A stretch of DNA of 64,000 bases. Origin: Mucilaginibacter roseus (GTDB lineage: Bacteria > Bacteroidota > Bacteroidia > Sphingobacteriales > Sphingobacteriaceae). The DNA lies in the NCBI RefSeq assembly GCF_021215455.1, contig NZ_JAJPWV010000004.1:372001-436000 (forward strand). Reading direction: 5' to 3'. A program made the translations under genes and the position numbers. The notes below the pieces were generated by a model that did not search any database, was not told the origin of the DNA, and was given only the letters and a program-made list of their open reading frames with translations. Shown here piece after piece: positions 45,911 to 54,090 of the stretch (position 1 is the stretch's first letter; the number at the start of each line of letters is the position of its first letter).

Positions 45911-46321
45911 ATGTCAAGCATATTCTCAAAAATAGTAGCGGGCGAAATACCGGCTCACGTTGTAGCTGAAAGCAATGAGTTTCTTGCTTTTTTAGATATA
46001 TCTCCACTGGCCGAAGGCCACGTGCTGGTTATACCGAAAAAAGAAGTTGATTACTTGTTTGACCTTGACGACGAAACCTATACCGGCCTGCAAATTTTTG
46101 CCAAGATAGTGGCTAAGGGCCTTGAAAAGGCAGTACCCTGCCAGCGTGTAGGAGTAGCGGTTATTGGTTTAGAGGTGCCACATGCCCACATCCACCTCAT
46201 CCCGATCAACCATGTGGATGATATTAATTTTTCGCGCCCAAAATTAAGCTTTACGCAGGACCAGCTTGCGGCTACCGCCGAAAAGATCAAGGAAGCCCTG
46301 CGTGAAGAACGCGTTGATTAA
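45911..46321 (+). CDS. HIT family protein (Hint-like)
   Basis: The 136-residue protein has the histidine triad HAHIHLI (H91, H93, H95) and the typical start [17 protein letters not shown]. Such proteins hydrolyse nucleoside phosphoramidates or adenylates. It overlaps the convergent msrB gene by four bases. Confidence 0.93.
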   Translation: MSSIFSKIVAGEIPAHVVAESNEFLAFLDISPLAEGHVLVIPKKEVDYLFDLDDETYTGLQIFAKIVAKGLEKAVPCQRVGVAVIGLEVPHAHIHLIPINHVDDINFSRPKLSFTQDQLAATAEKIKEALREERVD

Positions 46322-46683
46322 TCTTCCAGCGGAACAAACTTCATTGATACGGAATTTACACAATGGCGTGTGTTTTTGGCAGTAAAGCCTTCGCCTAAAA
46401 ACACGTGGCCTAAGTGCGCGCCGCAATTGGCACAAAGTATCTCGGTACGGCGGCCGTCGGCATCCGTTTCTCGATGTACAGCACCTGGTATTTCATCATC
46501 AAAACTTGGCCAGCCGCAAAAGCTTTCAAACTTATCGTCAGACCGGTAGAGCGGCGCGTCGCAGCGTTTGCAAACGTACAAGCCTTTAGCCTTGTTATTC
46601 AGTAGTTCGCCAGTAAACGGGCGCTCGGTTCCTTTGTATAATATTACCCTTTCTTCTTCGGGCGTCAGTTCATTGTATTTCAT
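46318..46683 (-). CDS. msrB: Peptide-methionine (R)-S-oxide reductase
   Basis: The 121-residue protein has zinc pairs C38/C41 and C84/C87, the fold motif FCGWPSF and catalytic C108 in RHCVNS. It reduces methionine-R-sulfoxide in proteins. It has no signal peptide, so it acts in the cytosol. It is convergent with and overlaps the HIT gene by four bases. Confidence 0.94.
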   Translation of the reverse strand: MKYNELTPEEERVILYKGTERPFTGELLNNKAKGLYVCKRCDAPLYRSDDKFESFCGWPSFDDEIPGAVHRETDADGRRTEILCANCGAHLGHVFLGEGFTAKNTRHCVNSVSMKFVPLED

Positions 46684-46689
46684 TTTCTG

Positions 46690-46745
46690 ATTAGGATTAC
46701 ACTAATTATGTTATGATTCCACCGATCAATTAGGCGATTTCATTT
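46690..46745. repeat. Degenerate GATTACAC/GATTTCA repeat block
   Basis: Words GATTACAC, GATTCCACCGAT and GATTTCA occur here, similar to those at 36555-36685 and 41340-41385. No phased unit could be fixed. Confidence 0.35.
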
Positions 46746-46826
46746 ATACATAAATATACTTAATTTAAGATGGAATAGTTTTAACCGACATGTTGTTTAC
46801 ATGACGCTGACATCAGCTCAAAACGA

Positions 46827-46856
46827 GAAAATCCCGGTCTTTCAACCGGGATTTTC
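46827..46856 (-). terminator. Terminator of sucD
   Basis: Perfect 12-bp stem GAAAATCCCGGT/ACCGGGATTTTC with a six-base loop. Confidence 0.8.
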
Positions 46857-46866
46857 AATATTATAT

Positions 46867-46901
46867 AGCTTTTAGCTTTCGCCTTTATGCTTTCAGCCTT
46901 A
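46867..46901. repeat. Single heptad array at the sucD 3' end
   Basis: Five 7-bp units AGCTTTT, AGCTTTC, GCCTTTA, TGCTTTC, AGCCTTA resemble the right array before glyS (GCCTTTC). The sucD stop codon (46899-46901) lies at its edge. No left partner was found. Confidence 0.45.
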
Positions 46902-47777
46902 CGCTAATTTAGCCAGTTCTTCGGCCATAGCAGCACCAATTTCGGCAGGTGACTCTACCACGCGGATACCGCACTCGGCCATGATCTTCATTTTAGCGGC
47001 AGCAGTATCGTCAGCACCGCCAACAATAGCGCCGGCGTGGCCCATACGGCGGCCCGGAGGCGCTGTTTGGCCTGCAATAAAGCCCACTACAGGTTTAGTA
47101 CCATGCTCTTTTATCCAGCGGGCGGCTTCAGCTTCCATACCACCACCAATTTCACCAATCATGATGATACCGTGCGTTTCCGGGTCGTTCATTAACAGTT
47201 CAACCGCTTCTTTGGTTGGTGTACCAATAATCGGGTCGCCACCGATACCGATAGCCGTAGTGATACCTAAGCCAGCCTTAACCACCTGGTCAACCGCCTC
47301 GTAAGTTAACGTACCTGATTTTGAAACCACCCCTACATTACCTTTTTTGAAGATGAAGCCCGGCATGATACCAATTTTAGCCTCATCGGCAGTGATGATA
47401 CCCGGACAGTTAGGACCGATCAAACGAGAATCCTTGTCTGTCAAATATTCTTTTACCTGGATCATATCCTTTGTAGGGATACCCTCGGTGATACAAACAA
47501 TAACTTTAATGCCTGCCTCGGCAGCTTCCATAATAGCGTCAGCAGCAAAAGCCGGAGGTACAAATATGATAGATACATCAGCACCTGTGCTTACAACCGC
47601 GTCTTTAACGGTGTTAAAAACCGGACGATCAAGATGTGTTTGGCCGCCTTTGCCCGGTGTTACGCCACCAACAACCTGCGTACCGTACTCAATCATTTGC
47701 GAGGCATGGTAGGTGCCCTCGTTACCGGTAAAACCCTGAACTATTACTTTGGAATCTTTATTTACAAGAACACTCAT
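46899..47777 (-). CDS. sucD: Succinate--CoA ligase, alpha subunit
   Basis: The 292-residue protein has the CoA-binding [30 protein letters not shown] and phosphohistidine GHAGAIVGG. It makes succinate, CoA and NTP from succinyl-CoA in the citric acid cycle. sucC is not adjacent, so the two subunits are coded apart. Monocistronic with its own terminator. Confidence 0.95.
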   Translation of the reverse strand: MSVLVNKDSKVIVQGFTGNEGTYHASQMIEYGTQVVGGVTPGKGGQTHLDRPVFNTVKDAVVSTGADVSIIFVPPAFAADAIMEAAEAGIKVIVCITEGIPTKDMIQVKEYLTDKDSRLIGPNCPGIITADEAKIGIMPGFIFKKGNVGVVSKSGTLTYEAVDQVVKAGLGITTAIGIGGDPIIGTPTKEAVELLMNDPETHGIIMIGEIGGGMEAEAARWIKEHGTKPVVGFIAGQTAPPGRRMGHAGAIVGGADDTAAAKMKIMAECGIRVVESPAEIGAAMAEELAKLA

Positions 47778-48017
47778 TGGCTTATTTTTTATTCAACGCA
47801 AAGCTAAAATTATTTTATTAACTAAGGTACCATAAGCAATTAAAGGCATTGTTTTTTTACAATCTAACATTTAAATGATGTTGAATATTTGGTTGCTATA
47901 GCAGCTTCACAGTCGGTTAAGTACATTTCGCCTGCTATTATTTAATTTACAGGAAACTTTTTATTGCGGCTATAAAAAGCTATTAATATCTTTCGGAACA
48001 CTAAACACACCCTTACC

Positions 48018-49022
48018 ATGAAAAAAATATTTTTGGCAATAATTACCTGTATTGCCATTATCCAACCCGGCTATGCGCAATTAGGCGGTTTACTAAAAAA
48101 AGGTAGCGACATGCTCAGCAGTACAGGCCTTAACCTGAACAAGATTGTTAAACAACCGGCCGCTATAACCACCAATTTTAAGGATGATGCTATTACCAAG
48201 GGCTCGCAACCACCAACCTTTCAGGAAGGGGTTACAGCGCAGCCCTTGTACCTGCTGCCAAAAGCCACTGGCGGCGGTTATGTTTTATGCGCCGGACTGT
48301 ACGAAATGACCAACAAAAGCTATTGCCTGCACGCAGGCACCCGCGGCCCAAGCAGCGGCGATGGTTACATGCTTGCCCCGGTTGAAGGCCCCAAGAAAAA
48401 CGTGGTGATCAATATTTTAAAAAGCGCCGAAAAACATCCGGAGGTTAAACAACGCAGTATACAGGTTTTGCTATGGGCTATAATTGCCCGTACAAAACTG
48501 GCCGACTTTAGTACCGAAATCAAAGCTACTGCCGCCGTACTGCTCACACCTGAACAATTGTTAACTCTTGAGGGCGGCGCGCTGGGTATTTTACCCAATA
48601 ACGTTATGGAAAGCGCCAAAAGCAAACTGCCCAAACCGGTACAGGCTGTTTTTGAGGCTGAGAATAACATCAGGCGGTTAGCTGCTTCAGGCAATGCGAG
48701 TTATGAGGAAATGGAAAAATATGCGGTGCTGGCAGGCATAGCCCCTAATAACAACAGCGAGTACCCATCGGGCACATGGTCATTACACCCGGATGGTTAT
48801 TATATCCGCTACATTCCGCAGGGATATTCTATAACTAAAGTACAGATATTTGTCCCGAAAGAAGTGATAGAAAAGGCGGGTAAAGACCCTATAATTTACG
48901 ATGCCCCGTATGGCATAGCTTGCCCAGCGAACGTCGGCGCTCAACGCCTGGCTCAAACCAACGAGCCGTTAGACCCTGACTACACCAAAAAACTTACCAC
49001 CATTTGCGATCCTAAGAAATAA
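48018..49022 (+). CDS. Hypothetical exported protein
   Basis: A 334-residue protein with a signal peptide (about 1-21, cleaved after GYAQ). The mature protein is rich in short conserved-looking elements such as LYEMTNKSYCLHAGTRGPSSGDGY and a helical region rich in Leu/Ala (about 130-220). It contains few cysteines and no membrane helix. I do not recognise the family. A strong terminator follows. Confidence 0.7.
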   Translation: MKKIFLAIITCIAIIQPGYAQLGGLLKKGSDMLSSTGLNLNKIVKQPAAITTNFKDDAITKGSQPPTFQEGVTAQPLYLLPKATGGGYVLCAGLYEMTNKSYCLHAGTRGPSSGDGYMLAPVEGPKKNVVINILKSAEKHPEVKQRSIQVLLWAIIARTKLADFSTEIKATAAVLLTPEQLLTLEGGALGILPNNVMESAKSKLPKPVQAVFEAENNIRRLAASGNASYEEMEKYAVLAGIAPNNNSEYPSGTWSLHPDGYYIRYIPQGYSITKVQIFVPKEVIEKAGKDPIIYDAPYGIACPANVGAQRLAQTNEPLDPDYTKKLTTICDPKK

Positions 49023-49024
49023 TC

Positions 49025-49060
49025 AAAACGGGCGTTACATATGGATGTAACGCCCGTTTT
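49025..49060 (+). terminator. Terminator after the exported protein gene
   Basis: Perfect 16-bp stem AAAACGGGCGTTACAT with its complement around ATGG, followed by ATTTAG. Confidence 0.85.
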
Positions 49061-49086
49061 ATTTAGTCCAATTTCGGCACGGCGAC

Positions 49087-49737
49087 TTAATAGGCTACCG
49101 TAAAGCGCTGGTGGATGTGTTTAGGATTTTCAAGCTCGTCAACAATAGCGGTGGCCATATCTTCTACTGAAATAATGCTGCGGTGGTTCTCATCATAAAC
49201 CGGTTCATCCAAACCTGTGCGGTAGGTGCCTTTAATAATGCCGGCCGTGCCTTGGTGCATTTCAATAGCCGGGCTTAAAAACGTCCAATCAAGTTCAGTT
49301 TCATTTTTAATGTGGTTAAGGTAATCACGCGCGGCGGTTGCTCCTGCCTTGTACTCCGCCGGGAAGTGAGGAGTATCCACCAGTTGTACGCCGGGCGCTA
49401 CATATAAACTGCCACCACCGCCAACAGTGAAAAATCTTTTTACGCCAGCTTTTTTAGTACCTTCCTGTATAGCTTTCGATCCGCGCAAAAAATCATCATA
49501 TATGTTAGGGTTAGTCCAGCCTGAATTGAAGGTATTTACCACGGCATCAGCACCTTTTACTGCGGCAGTCACTTCCTCTTCATTGTAAACATCGGCTTTA
49601 ACGGCTGTAACCTGTGCACTTTGGTTTACCTTGTCGGTATTACGGGCAATGGCAATTACTTCGTGTCCCCTTTTTTCCAGTTCGTTCAATACGGCGGTAC
49701 CTACAAAACCTGTGGCGCCAATTAGTGCTACTTTCAT
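49087..49737 (-). CDS. NAD(P)-binding oxidoreductase (atypical SDR)
   Basis: The 216-residue protein begins MKVALIGATGFVGTAVLNEL, a GxTGxxG Rossmann loop, and follows the NAD(P)H-binding atypical SDR fold (VNTFNSGWTNPNIYDDFLRG; FLSPAIEMHQG). It lacks the classical Tyr-x3-Lys. The Rrf2 gene lies directly upstream; an operator identical in layout to that of the Rrf2 gene precedes this gene, so it is probably its regulated target. Confidence 0.88.
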   Translation of the reverse strand: MKVALIGATGFVGTAVLNELEKRGHEVIAIARNTDKVNQSAQVTAVKADVYNEEEVTAAVKGADAVVNTFNSGWTNPNIYDDFLRGSKAIQEGTKKAGVKRFFTVGGGGSLYVAPGVQLVDTPHFPAEYKAGATAARDYLNHIKNETELDWTFLSPAIEMHQGTAGIIKGTYRTGLDEPVYDENHRSIISVEDMATAIVDELENPKHIHQRFTVAY

Positions 49738-49771
49738 GTTTTTGATTTTTATTTAAGTTGCTATCTACATA

Positions 49772-49794
49772 ACTGTAATTTATTTTATTACAGT
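49772..49794. promoter_or_regulatory. Putative Rrf2 operator copy 2
   Basis: ACTGTAAT-N7-ATTACAGT, a perfect dyad in front of the oxidoreductase gene with the same half-sites and spacer as copy 1. Confidence 0.7.
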
Positions 49795-49808
49795 ATTGAT
49801 TAAAAAAA

Positions 49809-50216
49809 TTATTTTATCGGTTTACAAAAAGCTTCAAGCGTAACTGCGGCCAAACGGCTCACCATCGCATCTTCGGCCTTGTTATATAAAACATCCAGCT
49901 CTACGTTGATTTGTTTACCTACGGGGCAATCAGGGTTTGGTACGTTTTTTTTACCTAATGGCGATGTTTGGCGCACGGCATTATAAACGTCAGACAGTCG
50001 GATATCCTTTGCCGGTTTAGCCAGCAAAGTACCGCCGCCCTTACCTTCTTTAGTCGTAATCAATCCCACTTTACGTAAGTTGCTTATTTCCTTACGAACA
50101 ACAGCCGCATTAACATTCATACTACCTGCAATAAATTCAGACGTAAGCATCTCATCCTTTACATAATAATGAAGGGTTAAAATGTGTAGCGCTGTTGCAA
50201 ACCTTACGTTGTTCAT
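49809..50216 (-). CDS. Rrf2 family transcriptional regulator
   Basis: The 135-residue regulator has the N-terminal winged helix (RFATALHILTLHYY; SMNVNAAVVRKEISNLRKVGLI, wing KGKGGGTLLAKP). It lacks the three-cysteine Fe-S set of IscR/NsrR: only one Cys is in NPDCPVGK and one near the C-terminus. It thus resembles the YwnA-type branch. The gene overlaps no other and is followed by its likely target; an operator sits on its own promoter. Confidence 0.88.
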   Translation of the reverse strand: MNNVRFATALHILTLHYYVKDEMLTSEFIAGSMNVNAAVVRKEISNLRKVGLITTKEGKGGGTLLAKPAKDIRLSDVYNAVRQTSPLGKKNVPNPDCPVGKQINVELDVLYNKAEDAMVSRLAAVTLEAFCKPIK

Positions 50217-50217
50217 T

Positions 50218-50249
50218 ACTGTAATATTTTTTATTACAGTACAAATATA
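50218..50249 (-). promoter_or_regulatory. Promoter and Rrf2 operator copy 1
   Basis: On the minus strand, TATATTTG (50242-50249) is followed by the perfect dyad ACTGTAAT-N7-ATTACAGT (50218-50240), which would cover the transcription start just before the ATG at 50216. This fits a self-repressing regulator. Confidence 0.75.
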
Positions 50250-50306
50250 AAGCTATTATCAGTTACGGAAACACCAACCGACGACATTTACGCAAAAATG
50301 ACAGTG

Positions 50307-50966
50307 TTATTTACAACTTTGAATGATCTCGCTTACAAGCAGCGTGTCATGATACAATTGATCGTACAGATTTTCATCCAGCACTTTTTTGCTGATGAGC
50401 TTGCTGCCCATGCCTACTGCGCATACCCCTGCCCTGAACCAGGCCAGTATGCTTTCCTTAGTGGTATCAACGCCGCCGGTAGGTATAAACAACTGCCCGG
50501 GAAATAGCTCGCGAATGGCGCTCAAAAAATCAGGTTTTAGCGTACCCGCCGGAAAAAGTTTGATCAATGCGGCACCATGCTGCTGGGCGGTATATATTTC
50601 GGTAGGCGTCATACAACCGGGTATCCACAATAACTTGTGCTTACTGGCAACTTTGCTAACTTCCGGGTTAACGATGGGCGATACAATAAAATCGGCACCT
50701 GCACTAATGAACGCCTCTGCCTCATCAACAGATTTAATGGTACCTATACCCAAATGAAGATCAGGCCATTCCTTCTTCTGTGCCTTTTTGAGTTCGATAT
50801 AGTTATCAAGCGCCTTAGGCCCGCGGTTAGTGTATTCAAACACACGCACTCCGGCTTTATAAAGTGTTCGGGTAATATCAATACTTACCTGTGCATCTTC
50901 ATAAAAAAACAGCGGCAGCATGCCCTGCGCTATAATACTGTCGAGCACCTGTTCTTTTTTATTCAT
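50307..50966 (-). CDS. eda: Bifunctional 2-keto-4-hydroxyglutarate / KDPG aldolase
   Basis: The 219-residue class I aldolase contains GIGTIKSVDEAEAFI, IPGCMTPTEIY and the Schiff-base lysine in ALIKLFPAG. It splits KDPG into pyruvate and glyceraldehyde-3-phosphate. It overlaps the sugar kinase stop by eight bases (ATGAATAA), so translation is coupled. Confidence 0.9.
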   Translation of the reverse strand: MNKKEQVLDSIIAQGMLPLFFYEDAQVSIDITRTLYKAGVRVFEYTNRGPKALDNYIELKKAQKKEWPDLHLGIGTIKSVDEAEAFISAGADFIVSPIVNPEVSKVASKHKLLWIPGCMTPTEIYTAQQHGAALIKLFPAGTLKPDFLSAIRELFPGQLFIPTGGVDTTKESILAWFRAGVCAVGMGSKLISKKVLDENLYDQLYHDTLLVSEIIQSCK

Positions 50967-51975
50967 TACTTATGGCATTTTGTATATCGTTAACAGTTTT
51001 GTTGGTAGTATCGCTTGCTACAAAAAGTTTGGTAAAAGCGGCGGCGGTGGCGAATTCTATTACCTGTTCGGGTGTCCAATCATTATATAACCCGTAAATT
51101 AAACCGGCCATATAGCAATCACCACTGCCCACCTTATCAACAATCTGGTTTGACGCGTATTGTTTTGAACTAATGAACTGCGAACCGGTATAAAGAGCCG
51201 TGTAATATTCGATCTGCTTATCACTACCAAATCTGAATGTATTGGCTACTGTGTGGCATTTGGAATAACGTTTAACTATTTCTTCCGAAGTTTTTAGCGC
51301 TTCTTTCAGGTAAATGCTTTTCTGTCCGCTCTCGTGAATGTCAGGCAGTACTTCGATACCCAGCATGGCTTCGGCAGCCCAGATGTTGCCCATAACTACA
51401 TTACAATAAGGCAGCAACTGCTCCATAACTTCGCGCGCGGTTTTGCCGTACTTCCATAGCTTAGCCCTATAATTTAAATCAACCGACACGGTGATGCCTT
51501 TCTCAGATGCTGCCTTTACAGCCTCCAGGCAAACGTCGGCCGCATGCTGACTTACCGCCGGTGATATAGCACTGAAATGAAACCAGCTGACGTCGCTGAA
51601 TACATCATCCCAATTAATCATCCCAGGCTGCAACTCTGCAAATGAAGAGTGCGCACGATCATAGATCAACGCATCGTGCTTAAGATCCTGCCCTTGGGCA
51701 AGGTAATACAAACCAATTCGATTGCCGCTTAACGATACAGCATCCGTTTTAATGTGTTTATGCTGTAAATAACTAAGTAATTGTTTCGAAAGATAGTTAT
51801 CAGGCAAAGCTGTACAATACTCAACCGGCAATTGCCATAAAGCGAGCGCAGTAGCTACATTAAGCTCGGCACCACCTACAAAAAAAGGCAAGCTGTTATT
51901 AGTTAACCACACTCCCGCGGCGTCGGGCGTTATACGGAGCAGCAATTCGCCAAAGCAAAGAATATTTTTTTTCAT
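50959..51975 (-). CDS. PfkB family sugar kinase (likely 2-keto-3-deoxygluconate kinase)
   Basis: The 338-residue kinase starts MKKNILCFGELLLRITPD and has the PfkB C-terminal motif VGSGDCYMAGL with the catalytic Asp. With the downstream eda it phosphorylates KDG so that it can be cleaved, as in uronate or gluconate breakdown; the substrate is inferred from this neighbour. The ATG at 51975 is chosen over the longer frame to 52053. An inverted repeat ATGCAAGT-N6-ACTTGCAT (52083-52104) lies upstream. Confidence 0.85.
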   Translation of the reverse strand: MKKNILCFGELLLRITPDAAGVWLTNNSLPFFVGGAELNVATALALWQLPVEYCTALPDNYLSKQLLSYLQHKHIKTDAVSLSGNRIGLYYLAQGQDLKHDALIYDRAHSSFAELQPGMINWDDVFSDVSWFHFSAISPAVSQHAADVCLEAVKAASEKGITVSVDLNYRAKLWKYGKTAREVMEQLLPYCNVVMGNIWAAEAMLGIEVLPDIHESGQKSIYLKEALKTSEEIVKRYSKCHTVANTFRFGSDKQIEYYTALYTGSQFISSKQYASNQIVDKVGSGDCYMAGLIYGLYNDWTPEQVIEFATAAAFTKLFVASDTTNKTVNDIQNAISNE

Positions 51976-52082
51976 GGAATTCAGCAAATTAGGCGCGCTG
52001 CACAACCCTGGCCCATTGATCTCAAATAACGCTGTTTTTAATGCTATTTGCAAGCGTTTAAATAACCCTTATGAAAAATATA

Positions 52083-52104
52083 ATGCAAGTAAGCTCACTT
52101 GCAT
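52083..52104. promoter_or_regulatory. Inverted repeat upstream of the sugar kinase
   Basis: ATGCAAGT and ACTTGCAT are separated by six bases (AAGCTC). It may be an operator for a sugar-responsive regulator or just a small hairpin. Confidence 0.35.
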
Positions 52105-52260
52105 GCTAAGTTTTAACATCACAAGCCATTCAGTAAGCAAATTGCTGTTACGATAATTTTTTTAACTTTTTTTATTCTCTTAACAAATGGATAATGAAAT
52201 ACTTACATTAAATAGAGAGCTAAAACAGACAAATGCTTCAAGATTTTTTAAAAAAACCTC

Positions 52261-52290
52261 TTGCAGAATATCAAACTGTGCGTATATTTG
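52261..52290 (+). promoter_or_regulatory. Promoter of tRNA-Asp
   Basis: TTG (52261-52263), 19 bases, then TATATTTG (52283-52290), the best promoter match in the window, 19 bases before the tRNA. Confidence 0.75.
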
Positions 52291-52309
52291 CACCACCAAA
52301 ACGAACAAC

Positions 52310-52383
52310 GGAGTGGTAGTTCAGCTGGTTAGAATACATGCCTGTCACGCATGGGGTCGCGGGTTCGAGTCCCGTCCATTCCG
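52310..52383 (+). tRNA. tRNA-Asp (anticodon GTC)
   Basis: The acceptor stem GGAGTGG pairs with CCATTCC (one G-U). The anticodon arm CATGC-CTGTCAC-GCATG gives GTC; the T-arm contains GGTTCGAGTCC. The 3' CCA is not encoded. A 15-bp terminator follows. The site is a likely integration target, since a tyrosine integrase gene starts 250 bases downstream. Confidence 0.93.
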
Positions 52384-52407
52384 CAGAAAACAATGTCAAA
52401 ATTGACT

Positions 52408-52443
52408 AAAAGCCTGTAAATCATCGATTTACAGGCTTTTTTG
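52408..52443 (+). terminator. Terminator of tRNA-Asp
   Basis: Perfect 15-bp stem AAAAGCCTGTAAATC with its complement around ATC, followed by TTTTTT. Confidence 0.85.
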
Positions 52444-52634
52444 TTTGCCCGAAAACACCAAAATATGCATGTTTTAGCATAAAAAAGGTGAGCAATTCGG
52501 TGAGCATATTTAAAGCTAAAACGGCGCTCACCAGAAACACCATAGTAACTGATATAGAAGATGTTCAGCGAGTGAACATCTTGATTGCAAATGATGGAAT
52601 AATCAATTTTGTTTCACTATTAATCCTCATTGTT

Positions 52635-53861
52635 ATGAGAACAAATGTCAATCTGCTTTTTTACTTAAAAAAGCCAAAGAATTACAAAACCGGCATAATG
52701 CCAATTTATTTACGCTTTACAGTTGACGGACAACGTTCAGAAGTCGCAACCGGTAGGGAATACGATCCCGCGCGCTGGAATTCTAAATCAGGCCGCTCTA
52801 TTGGCACTAAGGAAGATACCCGTGCGTTAAACAATTATTTGGATACGCTTCAAGCACGTGCATTAGAATATCATCGCTTGATGACGATTCATGACGAAAT
52901 GATTACCGCAGAATCTTTACGTAACAGGTTCACAGGAAAAGTAGAAAAAGCCAGAACGATAGTTACCGTATTTGAAGATCATAATCAAAAAATGAAAAGT
53001 CTGGTTGGGCAGGAATTTGAAAAAAGTACATTGCAACGATATGTTACTTGTCTGATGCACGTAAAAGATTTCATGGAATGGCAGTTTAATATATCGGATT
53101 TACCCATTATTAAAATCAACTTTGCATTTCTTAACGATTTTGAATATTACCTGCGAAGCGTGCGTAAATGTGGTAACAACTCCGCTATCAAGTATATCAA
53201 GAATTTTGGAAAAATAGTTCGCATTTGCATAGGTAACGGCTGGTTGACTGTCGATCCCTATATCAACTATAAACCGAAAACGCAAAATGTCCATCGCGTT
53301 GCCCTAACCAAAGAAGAAGTTAATGCTTTGGCTGAAAAACAAATAACTATAGAACGTTTAAAATTAGTCAAAGATATTTTTCTTTTTAGTTGTTACACCG
53401 GCCTTGCCTATGTAGATGTCAGAAAGCTAAAAAGATCCGAAATTATAAAAGGAATCGATGGTGAAAATTGGATATACACTAACCGCCAAAAAACAGATAC
53501 ATTATCACGAATCCCTTTACTTCCGCCCGCGTTGGCGATTATACAAGCTTATCAGGAGCATCCCCAATGTTTAGCTGACGATTTCCTGCTTCCTGTAATG
53601 AGCAATCAAAAGATGAATGCTTATTTAAAAGAGATTAGCGGTCTGTGCGGTATTACAAAAAATCTCACATTTCATATCGCACGGCACACATTCGCAACTA
53701 CTGTCACATTAAACAACGGCGTTCCTATAGAAAGTGTCGCTAAAATGATGGGACATACGAGTATTAAAACCACGCAGATATATGCCAAAGTAATGGATCA
53801 TAAGATAAGTTCTGACATGCAACGGTTAAGAGAAAAGTTTACAGTTGGTCAATTCCAGTAG
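52635..53861 (+). CDS. Tyrosine recombinase / integrase adjacent to tRNA-Asp
   Basis: The 408-residue integrase has an N-terminal arm and core-binding (SAM-like) domain, then the catalytic domain: HIARHTFAT (His-x2-Arg), MMGHTSIKTTQIYAKV (His and nucleophile Tyr). In the place of the first catalytic Arg (TGLRxxD in most) it has TGLAYVD, a change also known in IntDOT-type enzymes, where it is Ser. The ATG at 52635 is used, not the longer 52488 frame. It probably recombines at the tRNA-Asp 3' end. Confidence 0.88.
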   Translation: MRTNVNLLFYLKKPKNYKTGIMPIYLRFTVDGQRSEVATGREYDPARWNSKSGRSIGTKEDTRALNNYLDTLQARALEYHRLMTIHDEMITAESLRNRFTGKVEKARTIVTVFEDHNQKMKSLVGQEFEKSTLQRYVTCLMHVKDFMEWQFNISDLPIIKINFAFLNDFEYYLRSVRKCGNNSAIKYIKNFGKIVRICIGNGWLTVDPYINYKPKTQNVHRVALTKEEVNALAEKQITIERLKLVKDIFLFSCYTGLAYVDVRKLKRSEIIKGIDGENWIYTNRQKTDTLSRIPLLPPALAIIQAYQEHPQCLADDFLLPVMSNQKMNAYLKEISGLCGITKNLTFHIARHTFATTVTLNNGVPIESVAKMMGHTSIKTTQIYAKVMDHKISSDMQRLREKFTVGQFQ

Positions 53862-53887
53862 GCTACGGTTAATTTTGGGGAATAGAT

Positions 53888-53928
53888 TATATTTTAAAGG
53901 TCACAATTTGTGGCCTTTGAAATATAAT
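53888..53928 (+). terminator. Terminator of the integrase gene
   Basis: Long imperfect palindrome with core AAAGGTCACAA/TTGTGGCCTTT, flanked by TTATATTT/AAATATAA. Confidence 0.6.
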
Positions 53929-54011
53929 AACAATATCAATCTAGAAGAGCTTTAAGAATGCATATACCCCCCTCTCTTCAGAGTATATTTTAGCATTTAC
54001 CCCCCTTCTCT

Positions 54012-54084
54012 AAGTAAACTTAAAATTTGTTAAGTTTACTTTTACAATTGAAAGTAAATTAAAAATTTAATAAGTTTACTTTTA
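54012..54084. promoter_or_regulatory. Repeat-rich promoter region of the Fic gene
   Basis: AAGTTTACTTTTA occurs twice (54032-54044, 54072-54084) and its partial complement AAGTAAACTTA (54012-54022) and AAAGTAAATT (near 54051-54060) lie between or before. Such repeats suggest self-regulation by the winged-helix domain of the Fic protein. The last repeat is seven bases from the ATG. Confidence 0.55.
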
Positions 54085-54090
54085 TAAATT

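Noticed and set aside
52488..52634. N-terminal extension of the first integrase
   Set aside because: The extra 49 residues are not integrase-like; the ATG at 52635 gives the usual start of the family.
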